DNA of 64,000 nt, from assembly GCF_021403115.1 (NCBI RefSeq), contig NZ_JAJSSH010000004.1, forward strand, positions 186,001 to 250,000, written 5' to 3'. Source of the stretch: Sphingobium sufflavum. GTDB lineage: Bacteria; Pseudomonadota; Alphaproteobacteria; Sphingomonadales; Sphingomonadaceae. Of this stretch, positions 1 to 7,567 are shown piece by piece (the stretch's first letter is position 1; each line of letters starts with the position of its first letter). Made by a program: the position numbers and the translations under genes. The notes under the pieces were generated by a model. That model was not told the origin of the DNA and did not search any database. It worked only from the letters and a program-made list of their open reading frames with translations.

Positions 1-2423
1 GGCGCGCGGTCGAGCGATCCGTTGGCTTCGATGCGGATCGTCTCCGGCGTAATCCCCGCGCGCATCTGCACGTCGAACAAGCGCCCGCCCTGCCCCGCCA
101 CGCTGGCGGTGACGGTGCCCGTTCCTTCGACCAGCTTGGCGGTCGCGGAGAAACGGCCAAGCCGCGCCGTGCCATAACGAAGGCCCCGTCCCTGCGCGGC
201 GATATCCAGACTGGTCGCGCCGAGACGCAACAAGATAGTTCCCTTCACCGTGCCGCGATTGATCGCGATAGCGGGTGGGCCGGAAAAACGCGCTCGGTCC
301 AGAGACAGATCCAGCCCGATCTGTTGCACGCCGTCCACCATGCTGAAGTCGATCGGCCCCTTTGCCTGTCCCAGCAGGGCCAGCGTCCCGTCTAGCCCGC
401 CGGTGACGGGGCGCAAGGTGCCGCTGGCCGTTGCGCCGTCGACCTTGACCTCCACGATCTGGATCAGCGCGAACAGGCCACGGGGGAGCAGGATTGCGCC
501 ATGGCCGGTGAACGGTCCCAGCCGGGATCCCCCCTCTGCGGTGAAGGCATAGCCGGATGCATCGGGCACCAGCAGTGCGTGAACATCCTTGAGGCCCAGC
601 GCGGGCAGCGGGCTGGCGAGGGTCAGGTCCACGGTCGGCCGGTCGATCTTGCCGTCCAGCGCCAGGCGGAGCGGGCCATAGCTAGAATGCTGGCCGGTGC
701 CGGTGAAATGGAACAGGCCATCGGTTGAGCGATAGCCCTGCGCACTCAGGCGGATGGCAGGTGCGGTCAGGGTCAGGCCAGTAAAGCGCACACGCCCGTC
801 GCGCTCCAGCGTCAGGTCGCTCACCACCTGTGGCAATCCGCCACCCAGACCGCGCAGGAAACCATTGTCCAGCCGCCGCATGATCGCCCGCGCCCGTCCT
901 TTGACGCTGAACCCCGTACCCGCGCGGCTGATCACGCCAATCTTGCTGTTCAGGTCGACCCGGCCTAGCCCCTGTATCTCTATTCCTCGCACATCGCCGG
1001 TGAAGGCGGCACTGTAATGGCCCTGGCGGAAGTCGGCGAGCAACACGACCCGCCCGTCGATCTTGTTGGAGCGTATCGCGACCGGCTGGCTGGTCAGCAT
1101 GCCCGCTTTCAACTGTGCCAGACCCCGGATCGACACGTCGCGCAGCACATCGTCCAGCACCGGACTGTGCAGCACCACGCTCGCCGCACGCAGGTCGAGC
1201 GGGATGACAGTGGTGTCGGCCAGCGCCAACCGCCCCTTGCCCGCGCTGCGCAGCCCCTCGATCCCGGTCTTGCCCAGCGTCAAGCGGCGCGCGGTGAGCA
1301 GATATTCATAGGCCGCCGTCGCGAATGGCCCGTTCAGCCGGGTGCGGGCCACCAGCCCGTCACTCGACGCATTCTTCATCAGCACGCCCGCGCGGGGCAT
1401 GTCGATGTCGAGCAGCAGATTGTCGAAGCCCGACCGGCCCAGGTCGATGCCGCCCTTCGCCTTTACCTCCAGCGCGCTCGACCGAAGGCTCAGTCGCCCG
1501 TCGACGATGCGATTAGCCATGCTGCCCTCGGCATCAAGGGCGATGCGCGGAGCGGCGAGACGGCTCGGCAAACCTGTGCCCAACGCGGCGGCTTCCACCG
1601 TTCCCTTCAACGCATAGCGGCCCTGCTGCTGCACAATGTCGATGCGCGACAGCGGCGTGGCGTCGATGGAGAGCAGCGCCTGCCCTTTCCATAATGTCCA
1701 GTCGCCCTTTCCGGTCACACGCCCCACAAAGGACTTACCGATGCCGCTCATCGCGGCGAGCACGCCGCCCCGTGGCGCGACTGCCAGCAGTTCGAGGTCG
1801 AAACGATTGTCGTCCGGGCGGCTGTCGAGCGCCAGACGAATGGCATCGCCCGCGTCCCGCGACTGGGCGTCCAGTGCTATGATGGCGCGGCCCGACCGCA
1901 CATCAACCCGCCCCTTGAGCAGGGCGGTACGCTGTTCCCCGGCAATCGCCTTGCCCAAATCGATCCGGTCGATGCGCAGGTCGGCGAGGCGGATGTCGAA
2001 GCCGGGCAGGATCGGTTTCTTCGCGCCACTGGGCCGCAGTTTTGGCATCCGGTCCAGCGCCATGCGCGGCACGTGCAGCCGGTCGATGTCGAGCCGGTTG
2101 CTTAACCAAGCGACCGGATACCAGTCGAGATAGGCGACCGGTACAAAGGCCACCTGCCCCTGTGGATCGCCCAGCGCCAGATCATGCAGGACTAGCCTTT
2201 TATAGATGCTGCCCTCAATCCGTCCGACGCCGATGCGCAGGCCAGATGCGGGACGCATCGCGTCGATACGGCTAGCGAGGAAGCGGTGGCCGCTGTCCGT
2301 GTCGATCCACCACAGCGCGCCAGCCAGCGCGGCGATGACAAGCGTGATCAGGCCGAGTAACGCCGCCTGCCAGTGCGCCCTGCGGCGCTTCACCGGGACG
2401 GTCGGCGGTGCAGCCTCCTCCAT
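1..2423 (-). CDS. tamB: TamB-like translocation/assembly protein (3' end cut by window edge)
   Basis: Partial. The reading frame stays open on the minus strand from 2423 to the window edge, giving about 807 residues. The N-terminus has a basic stretch (VPVKRRR), one hydrophobic inner-membrane anchor (about residues 18-38) and then long repetitive beta-strand sequence typical of the AsmA/TamB family. Known role: TamB spans the periplasm and works with the Omp85 protein TamA in outer membrane protein insertion and phospholipid transport. The tamA gene ends 14 bases upstream, the usual tamA-tamB order. An in-frame TTG at 2441 overlapping the tamA stop is an alternative start with a better placed GGGGC box. 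The C-terminal DUF490 domain lies outside the window. Confidence 0.85.
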   Translation of the reverse strand, partial: MEEAAPPTVPVKRRRAHWQAALLGLITLVIAALAGALWWIDTDSGHRFLASRIDAMRPASGLRIGVGRIEGSIYKRLVLHDLALGDPQGQVAFVPVAYLDWYPVAWLSNRLDIDRLHVPRMALDRMPKLRPSGAKKPILPGFDIRLADLRIDRIDLGKAIAGEQRTALLKGRVDVRSGRAIIALDAQSRDAGDAIRLALDSRPDDNRFDLELLAVAPRGGVLAAMSGIGKSFVGRVTGKGDWTLWKGQALLSIDATPLSRIDIVQQQGRYALKGTVEAAALGTGLPSRLAAPRIALDAEGSMANRIVDGRLSLRSSALEVKAKGGIDLGRSGFDNLLLDIDMPRAGVLMKNASSDGLVARTRLNGPFATAAYEYLLTARRLTLGKTGIEGLRSAGKGRLALADTTVIPLDLRAASVVLHSPVLDDVLRDVSIRGLAQLKAGMLTSQPVAIRSNKIDGRVVLLADFRQGHYSAAFTGDVRGIEIQGLGRVDLNSKIGVISRAGTGFSVKGRARAIMRRLDNGFLRGLGGGLPQVVSDLTLERDGRVRFTGLTLTAPAIRLSAQGYRSTDGLFHFTGTGQHSSYGPLRLALDGKIDRPTVDLTLASPLPALGLKDVHALLVPDASGYAFTAEGGSRLGPFTGHGAILLPRGLFALIQIVEVKVDGATASGTLRPVTGGLDGTLALLGQAKGPIDFSMVDGVQQIGLDLSLDRARFSGPPAIAINRGTVKGTILLRLGATSLDIAAQGRGLRYGTARLGRFSATAKLVEGTGTVTASVAGQGGRLFDVQMRAGITPETIRIEANGSLDRA

Positions 2424-2437
2424 TGGCGCGTCGGCGC

Positions 2438-4657
2438 TCAAAAAGCCTGCCCCAGCGAGACATAGACACCGATGCGGCTGTCGCCCGGCTGCGGGTTGAC
2501 CGGCGTGCCCACGTCGATACGGATCGGCCCGAAGCTAGAATAATAGCGCACGCCCAGCCCCGCGCCGACGCGCATTTCCGTGATGGATGGCCAAGGATCG
2601 GAGGAAATGGTGCCCGCGTCGATGAAGGGTACGATGCCGAACTGGTTCGCATTGCCGAAGCGGAAGCGCGCCTCTAGTGAAATCTCGCCCAAGCTGCGAC
2701 CTCCGACTGGATCATTATTGAGGTCGCGCGGCCCGATCGCCTGATAGCTATAGCCGCGCACCGACCCGCCGCCGCCCGCATAATAGCGGCGGGTGGGTGC
2801 GATACGGTCCGAAGACGCGCCGACGATGGTGCCCAGCCGTACCCGGCCTGCAACGGTCAGCCGCTGCGACATGGGGACATAGGCGCTGGCGTCTACCTGC
2901 GCGCGGACATAGCCGAAAGTGCTGTCCTGCAACGACAGTTCTGGCGACAGCCGCCCGCCCAGCCGGAAGCCGCGCGTCGGGTCCAGCAGGTCATCGCTCT
3001 CATCATAGGTCAGGCTGACCGGCGCGGCGGCGATGAAATAGGTGCGGCGGCGCGGGATCAGGCTCGCGCCATAGAGGTCACGTTCGTCGGACAGGATCAG
3101 TTCGGTGCCCAGCGACCAGACCCACGCCTTCTGAAAGATGATGTTAGTCTGCCGTTCCAGGCTGGCGCTCAGGCTGACCTGTGTCGCCTGATAAGCGTCA
3201 CGCTTGAGGTTGCTGAACGCCAATTGCCCGTTCAGCACCCGATCGCGCCGCTTGAAATTATTGCGGCGGAAAGTGGCGCTGGCGCTCTGCTCCCGCGTGC
3301 CGACCACGCCGCGCAGGGTCAGCGCCCCTTCCGGCGGGAACAGGTTGCGGTGGCTCCAGCTTATCTCCGCACGCGCACCCTCGCCGGTGCCATAGCCCAG
3401 TTCGCCCGCGATGGTGCGCGGCGGTGCCTTGGTCAAGTGGACGGACAGGTCCACCCCGTCCGCGCTGGCGGCGCGTTCCGGTGTCACGTCGGCGCTGCCG
3501 ACCAGCCCGGTGGCGACCAGCGCCCGTTGCAGATCAACGATCTCGCTGTGACGATAGGGATCGCCGGGCCTGAAACGCGCAATCTCCGTCACATGCACCG
3601 CGTCGAACGGCGGGTCGCCGGTCACGCTGATCGTGCCATAACGGCGATAGCCCCCCGCCGCGACGATCAGATCCAGAGAGGCATTGTCCGCGTCATGATC
3701 GACATGCAGGACCGGCTCCTCCACCTTTGCAAAGGGATAGCCGCCCTCCGCCAAACCACCGCGCAGCGCATCGGTGGAGGCCAATATCGCATCGGTATCC
3801 GCCGGATCGCCAGCTTTCACCGTAAACAGTGCCCGCAGTCGGGCTTCGCGCGGGTCTTGTGACGACAGGCCCGCCACCGTCACATCCGTCAGGCGATAGA
3901 GGCTGCGCGGCGTCACATCCATCGTCACATCGAGCCGCTGCTGCCCGCCGCCCGCCGCCGCATCCAACAGGTAGACGACCCGTGCATTATAATAGCCGCG
4001 CGTCCGCATCAGCCGGTCGAGCAGTTCCACATCCGTGCGCGCCCGACGTGTGACCTGCGCGACATTGGCGTCGTCATCCTCGCCCTTCTTCAGCTCCGAC
4101 AACGTATCGAAGCGAGTGCGGAAGAGCGTATCGGCGATGGCGTCTATACCTTTCAACTGAACGGCATAGCGGAGCGGCCGGGTCGGATCGATAGCCGCCA
4201 GCCGCTCCGCCTGCCGCGCACCCTCGTCCGCTTCGGGCGTCAGGACCGGCAGCGGCGGTAGAGCCGCGCCCTCTGCAAAGGGAGGGGTGGACGACAGGTC
4301 GGCGAGCGGGGCATCGGAGACAGTCTCTATGGCAGGGTCATCCGCACCCAGATCGGGCCAATCGAGGCCGATGTCTGGCATGCTATCCAACTGGTCGTCC
4401 AGCGGCATCATGGAATCGACAGGAGAGGCAGCATCCGAAACGATCGGTGCCGTTATCAGCGGCTGCGCTTCGGCCTGCGCCTGCGCGCCGAATGGCACGC
4501 ACAGCATCATGGCCGCCCCGACCAGTGTCGTGGGTGCTACGGACGATACGGGGTGCCGGAGGCTGCTCGACGGTCGGCGATCCATTCCCACGCTGTGCCC
4601 GATTTGCCTGCCCGTAACCAGCCCGTCCATGACCAGACGCGGCGGCTGGAGGTTCAT
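2438..4657 (-). CDS. tamA: TamA-like outer membrane protein (Omp85/BamA superfamily)
   Basis: A protein of 739 residues. An N-terminal export signal ends near GAQAQA (about residue 60), followed by an acidic/proline-rich linker. POTRA-type sequence begins around residue 155 (PLRYAVQLKG). The C-terminal half is a 16-strand Omp85 barrel: it holds the conserved VRGYSY motif (about 650) and ends in the terminal phenylalanine typical of outer membrane barrels. Known role: with TamB it assembles a subset of outer membrane proteins. The chosen start has a GGGAG box five bases upstream; the methionine at 4585 (MDRRPSSS) would give a shorter signal peptide and is the main alternative. It is transcribed together with tamB. 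Confidence 0.88.
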   Translation of the reverse strand: MNLQPPRLVMDGLVTGRQIGHSVGMDRRPSSSLRHPVSSVAPTTLVGAAMMLCVPFGAQAQAEAQPLITAPIVSDAASPVDSMMPLDDQLDSMPDIGLDWPDLGADDPAIETVSDAPLADLSSTPPFAEGAALPPLPVLTPEADEGARQAERLAAIDPTRPLRYAVQLKGIDAIADTLFRTRFDTLSELKKGEDDDANVAQVTRRARTDVELLDRLMRTRGYYNARVVYLLDAAAGGGQQRLDVTMDVTPRSLYRLTDVTVAGLSSQDPREARLRALFTVKAGDPADTDAILASTDALRGGLAEGGYPFAKVEEPVLHVDHDADNASLDLIVAAGGYRRYGTISVTGDPPFDAVHVTEIARFRPGDPYRHSEIVDLQRALVATGLVGSADVTPERAASADGVDLSVHLTKAPPRTIAGELGYGTGEGARAEISWSHRNLFPPEGALTLRGVVGTREQSASATFRRNNFKRRDRVLNGQLAFSNLKRDAYQATQVSLSASLERQTNIIFQKAWVWSLGTELILSDERDLYGASLIPRRRTYFIAAAPVSLTYDESDDLLDPTRGFRLGGRLSPELSLQDSTFGYVRAQVDASAYVPMSQRLTVAGRVRLGTIVGASSDRIAPTRRYYAGGGGSVRGYSYQAIGPRDLNNDPVGGRSLGEISLEARFRFGNANQFGIVPFIDAGTISSDPWPSITEMRVGAGLGVRYYSSFGPIRIDVGTPVNPQPGDSRIGVYVSLGQAF

Positions 4658-4705
4658 TCTGCTCCCGCGCCAACCTTCATGCCGGATTTCGTCCGGGCTT
4701 GTGCC

Positions 4706-5185
4706 TCAGAAGGCGGTGTGGAGCAACTGCATCAGGGCGCGCGCCGGGCTGTTACCCGGCCTTGCACCACCCAGCGGACGGTCGATCAACTGCTCTTCCA
4801 GACGCTGCGCCCGCATATAGAGGCTCTCGCTCGACGCGATCAGGACGCGCATGTCGGCGGGGAAACCGCCGGTTGCCCCCATGTCGGACGGTGCGGCATC
4901 ACCGAGCCGATATTGCTCGCTGCGGCTCTCCATCAGGTCGATCTCGCCACGCATATAGGCCCGACGACTCAGCAGCCAGGCAATGACCTGCATCAGCCGC
5001 GTGGTGATCTTCAGCGCCTCGCAGGAGAAATGGACCCGCTCCATCGGTTCCATCAGGTCGCGTGCCACCGTCGCATCCTTCTCCAGATAGGCCCGCGCCT
5101 CGTCGGCGAGGACCATGGCCTCGACATAAAGGTCGTCGATCAGCTTGCCGTCGATCAGGAAGAGGCGATTGTCGGATAAGGTCAT
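4706..5185 (-). CDS. DUF1465 protein, RcdA-like (regulator of CtrA degradation)
   Basis: A soluble, mainly helical protein of 159 residues. The sequence around LIDDLYVEAMVLADEARAY and the segment MERVHFSCEALKITTRLMQV match my memory of the alphaproteobacterial DUF1465 family. In Caulobacter this family contains RcdA, an adaptor that helps deliver CtrA and other substrates to ClpXP. Whether this protein has that role here is inferred from the family alone. Start: I chose the methionine of MTLSDNR; in-frame starts at 5209 and 5260 would add 8 or 25 residues of less typical sequence, and none has a strong ribosome site. A DUF465 gene lies 158 bases upstream on the same strand. Confidence 0.7.
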   Translation of the reverse strand: MTLSDNRLFLIDGKLIDDLYVEAMVLADEARAYLEKDATVARDLMEPMERVHFSCEALKITTRLMQVIAWLLSRRAYMRGEIDLMESRSEQYRLGDAAPSDMGATGGFPADMRVLIASSESLYMRAQRLEEQLIDRPLGGARPGNSPARALMQLLHTAF

Positions 5186-5343
5186 ACCCTGCTGCTGCCA
5201 CAGCGGCATGGCCCTGTCAGTACACCTTAAGCAAAACAATGGGGGATGGAACCGTGCCACTTTGGAACGGCGCCGGGGAGGCCCAGGCTGCGCGCAAAAC
5301 CTGCGTCCCTGTCCAGGCAGGCCGTACGACCGACAGCCCCGTG

Positions 5344-5544
5344 TCAGGCAATGATGTCGGGGACCAGATTGTCCTCCAGCAACGCGATCTCATCGCGCAA
5401 GCGCAGCTTTCGCTTCTTCAATCGGGCGAGCTGCAACTGGTCAGGCGAGGAGGACTGGTGCAGTGCCGCAATGGCGCAGTCCAGGTCACGATGTTCTATC
5501 CGCAGAATTTCGAGGCGCTGCGCGATTTCGTCGGCTGTCATCAC
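5344..5544 (-). CDS. Small coiled-coil protein, DUF465/YdcH family
   Basis: A protein of 66 residues that is almost entirely a charged helical hairpin (EIAQRLEILRIEHRDLD, then RLKKRKLRLRDEIALLED). This is the pattern of the DUF465 (YdcH) family of short coiled-coil proteins, whose biochemical role is unknown. The first codon is GTG at 5544 with ATG immediately after it at 5541; an AGGGA box sits at the right distance for either. A second DUF465 gene starts 150 bases away on the opposite strand, so the two small genes are divergently transcribed and may share a control region. Confidence 0.72.
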   Translation of the reverse strand: MMTADEIAQRLEILRIEHRDLDCAIAALHQSSSPDQLQLARLKKRKLRLRDEIALLEDNLVPDIIA

Positions 5545-5693
5545 GACATGGTCCCTATCATGCCGCGCGATGGCCTGACCAGCGCCCCGCGAAAAAATGT
5601 CATTTCGTCGCTAAGCATCAGCACAGGCGAGACAAAGGTAGCGAATCGTGATTTACTCATCCTCCCCTGATTGGCAGGGAAAGGAGGAAATCC

Positions 5694-5855
5694 ATGGATT
5701 CAGGCCATATGTCCGCTCTTCATGCCAAACATGCCGGTATCGACCAGCGACTCAGAAGCGAGTCGTCCCGGCCACTGCCCGATACTTCCCTCGTGGCAAC
5801 GCTCAAGAAGCAAAAGCTCGCCATCAAGCAGGAAATTCAAAACCTCTCCCACTGA
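5694..5855 (+). CDS. Very small DUF465/YdcH-family protein (53 aa)
   Basis: A short gene that is easy to overlook. A strong ribosome site (AAAGGAGG) sits seven bases before the ATG at 5694, and the frame runs 53 residues to TGA at 5853. The product has the DUF465 layout: a short N-terminus, SALHAKHAGIDQRLRSE as helix one, then TLKKQKLAIKQEIQNL as helix two. The family function is unknown. The strong ribosome site and the match to the neighbouring divergent DUF465 gene argue that it is real. A long frame on the opposite strand over 5700-6251 is low-quality sequence and is treated as a shadow. Confidence 0.78.
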   Translation: MDSGHMSALHAKHAGIDQRLRSESSRPLPDTSLVATLKKQKLAIKQEIQNLSH

Positions 5856-5874
5856 CATCAGACGCGCGTTTGAC

Positions 5875-6058
5875 GGTCGCCATTCTCCCACCCGGATAAA
5901 TGGCGGCCTGAAACGTGCACACAATGGCGTGGCGCACCGGGGGATTGCAAAGCCCCTCCCGGTGCGATGCCATGCACATTTAAGTCCTGTCGGACAAACC
6001 ATTTCTGTCTCGGTGCGACCCGATGGGTTGTCATGCTGTGCAACCCGAAGGAGTGCAC
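5875..6058. other. Hairpin-rich intergenic interval; possible structured RNA or two-sided terminator
   Basis: The 235 bases between the DUF465 stop (5855) and the PilZ stop (6091) hold no credible gene but four consecutive inverted repeats. Hairpin 1 (5875-5908) has a ten-base-pair stem with one wobble and a 14-base loop. Hairpin 2 (5915-5977) is compound, pairing 5915-5918, 5924-5928 and 5934-5941 with 5974-5977, 5969-5973 and 5958-5965. Hairpin 3 (5993-6032) pairs nine of ten outer positions. Hairpin 4 (6038-6058) has a five-base-pair stem. No U-run follows any of them, so simple intrinsic termination does not explain the block. The strand of any transcript is unknown. Confidence 0.45.
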
Positions 6059-6090
6059 TCTCCCAGTCTAATCCCTCGGAAATCGCAGGG

Positions 6091-6459
6091 CTATCGCACT
6101 GTCCGGGAAAAACGTGTGACCGGTAGCGTCGGCGTTGCGCGGGGCGCACCTGCACCGACAGGGCGCCGTACGACCATCGGATCGATATGCTCGTCAAAGG
6201 CAAGCCCGACACGGCCATCCCGGCACCAGGATACGCTGGCCCCAATCTCACCTGTACCGCGCAGGGTCAGGCGCACCCTGCTCCCTTCGACCAGCAAGCG
6301 GTCACATTCTGCCATCAGTCCGGTGGCAGACAGGTTGCGCACACGGACGGAAGCAATAGACTCGCCTTCCTCATCCAAAAATTCAGTGAGCAGGAGCAGG
6401 CTGTCGCGCTGGGCGGTCCGCCTTGCTGCGGGAGAGGCGGGATCAATCTCGTGCGACAT
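6091..6459 (-). CDS. PilZ-domain protein (probable c-di-GMP binding)
   Basis: A protein of 122 residues made of one PilZ beta-barrel. The two ligand-binding signatures are visible: an arginine motif near the N-terminus (ARRTAQR) and the NLSATG motif about 35 residues later (D/N-x-S-x-x-G). Known role: stand-alone PilZ proteins bind cyclic di-GMP and pass the signal to motility, polysaccharide or pilus machinery; the partner here cannot be told from the neighbours. Start: MSHEIDP was chosen because the arginine motif normally lies close to the start; upstream GTG (6504) and ATG (6483) codons are in frame. It lies downstream of dksA but after a terminator, so it is probably transcribed separately. 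Confidence 0.78.
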   Translation of the reverse strand: MSHEIDPASPAARRTAQRDSLLLLTEFLDEEGESIASVRVRNLSATGLMAECDRLLVEGSRVRLTLRGTGEIGASVSWCRDGRVGLAFDEHIDPMVVRRPVGAGAPRATPTLPVTRFSRTVR

Positions 6460-6521
6460 GGCGATTATGTGGTTCCATAACATGGGCCTACGGACGTCCC
6501 ACACATAATCGATGAAGATTG

Positions 6522-6557
6522 AAAAAAGACTTACCCGGCGGGATTTCCCACGCCGGG
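6522..6557 (-). terminator. Intrinsic terminator of dksA
   Basis: On the minus strand, after the dksA stop at 6655, a seven-base-pair GC stem (6551-6557 with 6534-6540) has a ten-base loop. It is followed a few bases later by six U residues (AAAAAA at 6522-6527 on the plus strand). This is a standard rho-independent terminator and separates dksA from the PilZ gene. Confidence 0.75.
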
Positions 6558-6654
6558 CATATGGTCGGGCCTTAGAATACCAGCGTCCAGTCGCGTCACG
6601 ATGAAGGCGAGCGGGTACACCCGGCTTGCCCCAATGCCAAAGCCGCAGCGCGGA

Positions 6655-7122
6655 TCAATCGTCGCGCGACACCTTTTCCTGCCGCTCATGCTTTTCCTGA
6701 GCCTCAACCGTCATCGTCGCGATCGGACGAGCTTCCAGACGACCCAGCGAGATCGGTTCGCCGGTCACTTCACAATAGCCATATTCGCCATCCTCGATCC
6801 GGTGTAGCGCGGCGTCGATCTTGGAGATCAGCTTGCGCTGCCGGTCACGGGTCCGCAGTTCGATCGACCAGTCCGTTTCGCTGGAAGCCCGGTCATTCAG
6901 GTCCGGCTCCCGCAACGGCTCGTTCTGGAGCACCGCGAGGGTCGTCTCCGACTCGCTGAGTATCTGCTTTTTCCAGTCCAGCAATCGCCGCCGGAAAAAT
7001 TCGAGCTGCAGGGGATTCATGAACTCTTCGTCTGCGGTCGGACGATAACCGTCCGGCAGATCCACTCCTCTCCCCCCTTTCGAAGGCGAAGACCCTTCAA
7101 CGGAAGGCACCAGCGTAGACAT
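6655..7122 (-). CDS. dksA: DksA-type RNA polymerase-binding regulator with one cysteine
   Basis: A protein of 155 residues. It has an N-terminal helix, a long coiled coil (about 38-105) whose tip carries the acidic DxxDxA signature (Asp74, Asp77, Ala79) needed in DksA for ppGpp-dependent control, and the C-terminal zinc-finger fold region (CEVTGEPISLGRLEARP). Only Cys117 of the four canonical zinc cysteines is present; the others are Thr or Ala. This pattern is known for many alphaproteobacterial DksA proteins, which fold without zinc. Start: ATG at 7122 has GGAG eight bases upstream; an in-frame GTG lies at 7131. It is monocistronic, with a terminator at 6522-6557. Confidence 0.9.
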   Translation of the reverse strand: MSTLVPSVEGSSPSKGGRGVDLPDGYRPTADEEFMNPLQLEFFRRRLLDWKKQILSESETTLAVLQNEPLREPDLNDRASSETDWSIELRTRDRQRKLISKIDAALHRIEDGEYGYCEVTGEPISLGRLEARPIATMTVEAQEKHERQEKVSRDD

Positions 7123-7567
7123 CCCATACACTCCGTCGCTTGGGCCGCATCCGTTGTCGGACGCAACCGGTTCGCGCGGCGCCTATACTGTGCCCGTGAT
7201 CGCGAGACAAGCGGCGCCGCGACATTGACCGCCCCGGAAACTCGCCCGAACCGCCACGAGAGCGCATAGAAGTCGCACCCGGCCCACTACCATAAGGCCG
7301 CGCCTCTGTATCCCATATGAACCGCAACACCGTTTCCTCATACGAAGAAGATTAGGGAAGCACGCCGAATGTGAAAAAGATGGTTAATGTATCATTATCG
7401 GACAACGACTCCTTGATTATAATTTTACGTCCTATTTCAGGGCGATTTCTCCAGCGCTACAGGGTTAATCCGCGTTGCAGTTAAGGGTTTGTTTTGCTCT
7501 TTCCAGTAATAGGGCGTGTCGGCGGTATGGGGACATTGGCCGCAGACACAAAGAGAAAGTAGTGAGC
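7123..7567. promoter_or_regulatory. Divergent control region between dksA and the serine-rich protein gene
   Basis: These 445 bases hold no credible gene. The dksA side (7123-7330) is GC-rich; the other side (7360-7440) is clearly AT-richer, with a perfect TATAAT at 7418-7423. The best upstream hexamer at 17 bases (TTATCG, 7395-7400) is weak, so the promoter call is tentative. The serine-rich gene starts at 7568 after a poor ribosome site (AAAGTAGTGAGC). Confidence 0.35.

Noticed and set aside
5875..6058. 6S RNA or known riboswitch
   Set aside because: The pairing is four separate hairpins rather than one long helix with a central bubble, and I could not match any known family from memory.
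5700..6251. A 183-residue minus-strand frame over the small DUF465 gene
   Set aside because: The plus strand has a strong ribosome site and a DUF465 match; the minus frame is mixed, motif-free sequence.
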